Below are positions 5,745 through 7,893 of a DNA stretch of 7,893 nucleotides, piece by piece (positions within the stretch are counted from its first letter, which is position 1; every line of letters starts with the position of its first letter). The notes under the pieces were generated by a model. It was not told the origin of the DNA, did not search any database, and worked only from the letters and a program-made list of their open reading frames with translations. The DNA is from Candidatus Sulfopaludibacter sp. SbA3 (GTDB taxonomy: Bacteria > Acidobacteriota > Vicinamibacteria > Vicinamibacterales > UBA2999), in NCBI GenBank assembly GCA_945866285.1, contig CAMBHC010000112.1:1-7893 (forward strand), given 5' to 3'. The translations under genes and the position numbers were made by a program.

Positions 5745-7893
5745 GTGGCAGTCATTGACGCGGCAGTATTAGAGAGACACGGCATCAAGCCGGACGAGTA
5801 CGAGCGCATCCTCGAGCTCATGGGCCGCGAGCCCAACCTGCTGGAGCTGGGCCTGTTCTCGGTGATGTGGTCCGAGCACTGCAGCTACAAGAGCTCGCGC
5901 GTGCACCTGAAGACGCTGCCGACCACCGGTCCGCGGGTCGTGCAGGGACCGGGCGAGAACGCCGGCGCCGTCGACATCGGTGGCGGGCTGTGCGCGGTCT
6001 TCAAGATCGAATCCCACAACCACCCCTCGTTTATTGAGCCCTACCAGGGCGCCGCGACCGGCGTCGGCGGCATCATCCGCGACATTTTCACCATGGGCGC
6101 GCGGCCGATCGCGTTGCTCAACGCCTTGCGCTTCGGCTCGCTCGACCAGCCGCTGGCGCGCCGCATCTTCGAAGGCGTCGTCGCCGGCGTTGGTGGTTAC
6201 GGCAACAGCATCGGCATTCCGACCGTCGGCGGCGAGATCGTGTTTGACGACATGTATTCCGGCAACCCGCTGGTCAACGTGTTGTGCCTTGGCATCTCGC
6301 GCATCGACGGCATCGTCAAGGGCGCCGCCAAGGGTGCCGGCAACCCGGTGTTCTATGTGGGCGCCAGGACTGGCCGCGATGGCATTCATGGCGCAACCAT
6401 GGCGTCGGCGGAGTTCGACGAGAAGTCGGCGGAGAAGCGACCGGCGGTGCAGGTGGGCGACCCGTTCATGGAGAAGCTCCTGATGGAAGCCTGCATCGAG
6501 GTCATGAAGACCGGTGCGGTGCTCGGCATCCAGGACATGGGCGCGGCGGGCCTGTCGTGCGCGACCTCGGAGATGGGCTCGCGCGGCGGTCTCGGCATGA
6601 CCATCGACGTGATGCACGTGCCGCAACGCGAAACCGGCATGACGCCCTACGAGATCATGCTGTCGGAATCACAGGAGCGCATGCTGCTGGTGGTCGAGAA
6701 GGGCCGCGAGCTCGAAGTGACGGCGGTGTTTGAAAAGTGGGACCTGCACGCGGTGCAGATTGGCGAAGTGGTCGAGGGATCGCGCCTGAAGATCCACGAG
6801 CGCGGCGTGCTGGTGGCCGACGTGCCGAACCGCGGCCTGACCGATGACGCCCCGGTCTATCGCCGCCCGATGCAGGAACCGTCGTGGCAGAAGGACGTCC
6901 AGAGGCTGTCGCTCAGTGACCTGGGCCCGGCGCCGTCGGCACAGGCCGCGTTCGACCGCTTGTTGACCGTGCCGACCATCGCCAGTAAACGGTGGGCCTA
7001 CGGCCAGTACGACCACAGCGTCGGCACCAACACCATCGCGCAACCCGGGATGTCAGCTGCGGTCGTGCGCGTCAAGGGCACCAACACCGGCCTGGCCGTG
7101 TCGGTCGACGGCAACGGCCGCTTCTGTTATCTCGATCCGTATCGCGGCGCCATGCTGGCGGTCTCTGAAGCGGCGCGTAACGTGGCGTGTGCCGGTGGTG
7201 AGCCGATCGGCGGCACGAACAACCTCAACTTCGGCAATCCTGAGCGGCCGGAGATCATGTGGCAACTCGGCGAGGCCGTTCGCGGCATCGGCGAGGCCTG
7301 CCGCGCCCTGGGCATTCCCATTACCGGTGGCAACGTCAGCCTGTACAACGAAACCGAGGGCCGCGCCATCTTCCCGACGCCCGTACTGGGCGTGGTCGGC
7401 CTGCTCGAGGACGCCACCAAGACGACGACGCGCGCGTTCAAGCAGGCGGGCGCGACGGTGGTGTTGCTGGGCGATAATCTGGGTGAACTTGGCGGCAGTG
7501 AAGACCTCGCCACCATGCACGCCACAGTGGCCGGTCAGCCGCCCGTGCTGGATCTCTCGCGCGAAGCGGCGGTCCAGAAATTGATTGTGGCGCTGATTCG
7601 TAGCGGCTCGGTCGAGTCCGCCCACGACTGTTCGGAAGGCGGCCTCGCGGTCACGCTGGCCGAGTGCGCGTTCAACAGCGGCGGCATTGGCGTCACCGCG
7701 GACATGGTCGCAGTTGGTGAAGGAGCCTGGCAGCCGAACGCCACGCTGTTCGGCGAGTCCGCCTCGCGCATCGTCGTGTCCGCCTCGGGTGAGCGGCTCG
7801 AAGCGGTGCTGGCAGCGGCCACGGCCGCCGGCGTGACGGCCACGGTGATCGGCAAGACCGGCGGTGACCGGATTGAGCTGAGTGTGGGCGGCA
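5745..7893 (+). CDS. purL: Phosphoribosylformylglycinamidine synthase subunit PurL, small type (partial, C-terminus off right edge)
   Basis: ATP-dependent synthase subunit that converts FGAR plus ammonia to FGAM. 716 codons are visible with no stop. The small-PurL family is about 730-750 residues, so only the last few tens are missing. Key features: H45 in the W-S-E-H-C-S-Y-K-S-S motif (catalytic histidine of the family), E-S-H-N-H-P (89-94), G-I-Q-D-M-G-A-A-G-L (261-270), G-G-N-V-S-L-Y-N-E (528-536), D-C-S-E-G-G-L-A (628-635) and F-G-E-S-A-S-R (669-675). This shows both halves of the pseudo-duplicated AIRS-like fold. I chose GTG 5745 because V-A-V-I-D and then R-H-G-I-K-P-D-E-Y match the usual N-terminal helix; the first ATG (residue 26) would cut it. 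GAGGT (5730-5734) is about 10 bases upstream, overlapping the purQ end. No linker or glutaminase domain is fused, in keeping with separate purS and purQ. Confidence 0.97.
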   Translation, partial: MAVIDAAVLERHGIKPDEYERILELMGREPNLLELGLFSVMWSEHCSYKSSRVHLKTLPTTGPRVVQGPGENAGAVDIGGGLCAVFKIESHNHPSFIEPYQGAATGVGGIIRDIFTMGARPIALLNALRFGSLDQPLARRIFEGVVAGVGGYGNSIGIPTVGGEIVFDDMYSGNPLVNVLCLGISRIDGIVKGAAKGAGNPVFYVGARTGRDGIHGATMASAEFDEKSAEKRPAVQVGDPFMEKLLMEACIEVMKTGAVLGIQDMGAAGLSCATSEMGSRGGLGMTIDVMHVPQRETGMTPYEIMLSESQERMLLVVEKGRELEVTAVFEKWDLHAVQIGEVVEGSRLKIHERGVLVADVPNRGLTDDAPVYRRPMQEPSWQKDVQRLSLSDLGPAPSAQAAFDRLLTVPTIASKRWAYGQYDHSVGTNTIAQPGMSAAVVRVKGTNTGLAVSVDGNGRFCYLDPYRGAMLAVSEAARNVACAGGEPIGGTNNLNFGNPERPEIMWQLGEAVRGIGEACRALGIPITGGNVSLYNETEGRAIFPTPVLGVVGLLEDATKTTTRAFKQAGATVVLLGDNLGELGGSEDLATMHATVAGQPPVLDLSREAAVQKLIVALIRSGSVESAHDCSEGGLAVTLAECAFNSGGIGVTADMVAVGEGAWQPNATLFGESASRIVVSASGERLEAVLAAATAAGVTATVIGKTGGDRIELSVGG

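Noticed and set aside
5769..6626. Long minus-strand open frame opposite purL
   Set aside because: It lies wholly under conserved PurL motifs. The composition is that of an antisense shadow and no start or ribosome site supports it.

Overview
The window is high-GC bacterial chromosome holding housekeeping genes. It shows two divergent blocks: a leftward pair (rlmN, then a lipoprotein esterase cut by the left edge) and a rightward run (M16 peptidase, purB, purS, purQ, purL, with purL cut by the right edge). No mobile element, CRISPR array, tRNA or rRNA is visible. Two repeat families suggest the lineage. One is a paired CCGG-CTAAA-GCCGG palindrome ahead of purB. The other is a run of GGTGCC-containing 9-mers at the end of rlmN. 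From memory, both styles are common in Acidobacteriota of the Vicinamibacteria type, often from soil metagenomes. That placement is inference, not proof.

Left block (1-1827, minus strand): rlmN encodes the radical-SAM enzyme that methylates adenine C2 in 23S rRNA and in some tRNAs. Its last codons run through a short tandem repeat. The next gene starts inside that repeat, overlapping rlmN by 8 bases. It encodes a lipoprotein with a carbohydrate-binding-like E-set domain followed by the start of an esterase domain.

Middle (1828-2150): a divergent intergenic region of about 320 bases. It should hold the promoters for both blocks. A weak extended -10 is visible toward the peptidase. Part of it has coding-like composition that changes frame, which may be the trace of a decayed gene.

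Right block (2151-7893, plus strand): a complete zinc peptidase of the M16B family comes first, then a 77-base gap with the palindromes, then purB-purS-purQ-purL. PurS, PurQ and the short PurL together form the three-part FGAM synthase of purine synthesis. PurQ releases ammonia from glutamine, PurL uses it with ATP to convert FGAR to FGAM, and PurS bridges the two. PurB acts later in the same pathway and in AMP synthesis. Tight spacing (3 bases, a 4-base overlap, 8 bases) makes purB-S-Q-L a clear translationally linked operon. The peptidase may share the transcript by read-through.

I found no convincing new biological system. The points most worth a second look are the two repeat loci, because both sit exactly where they could influence expression of the following gene.
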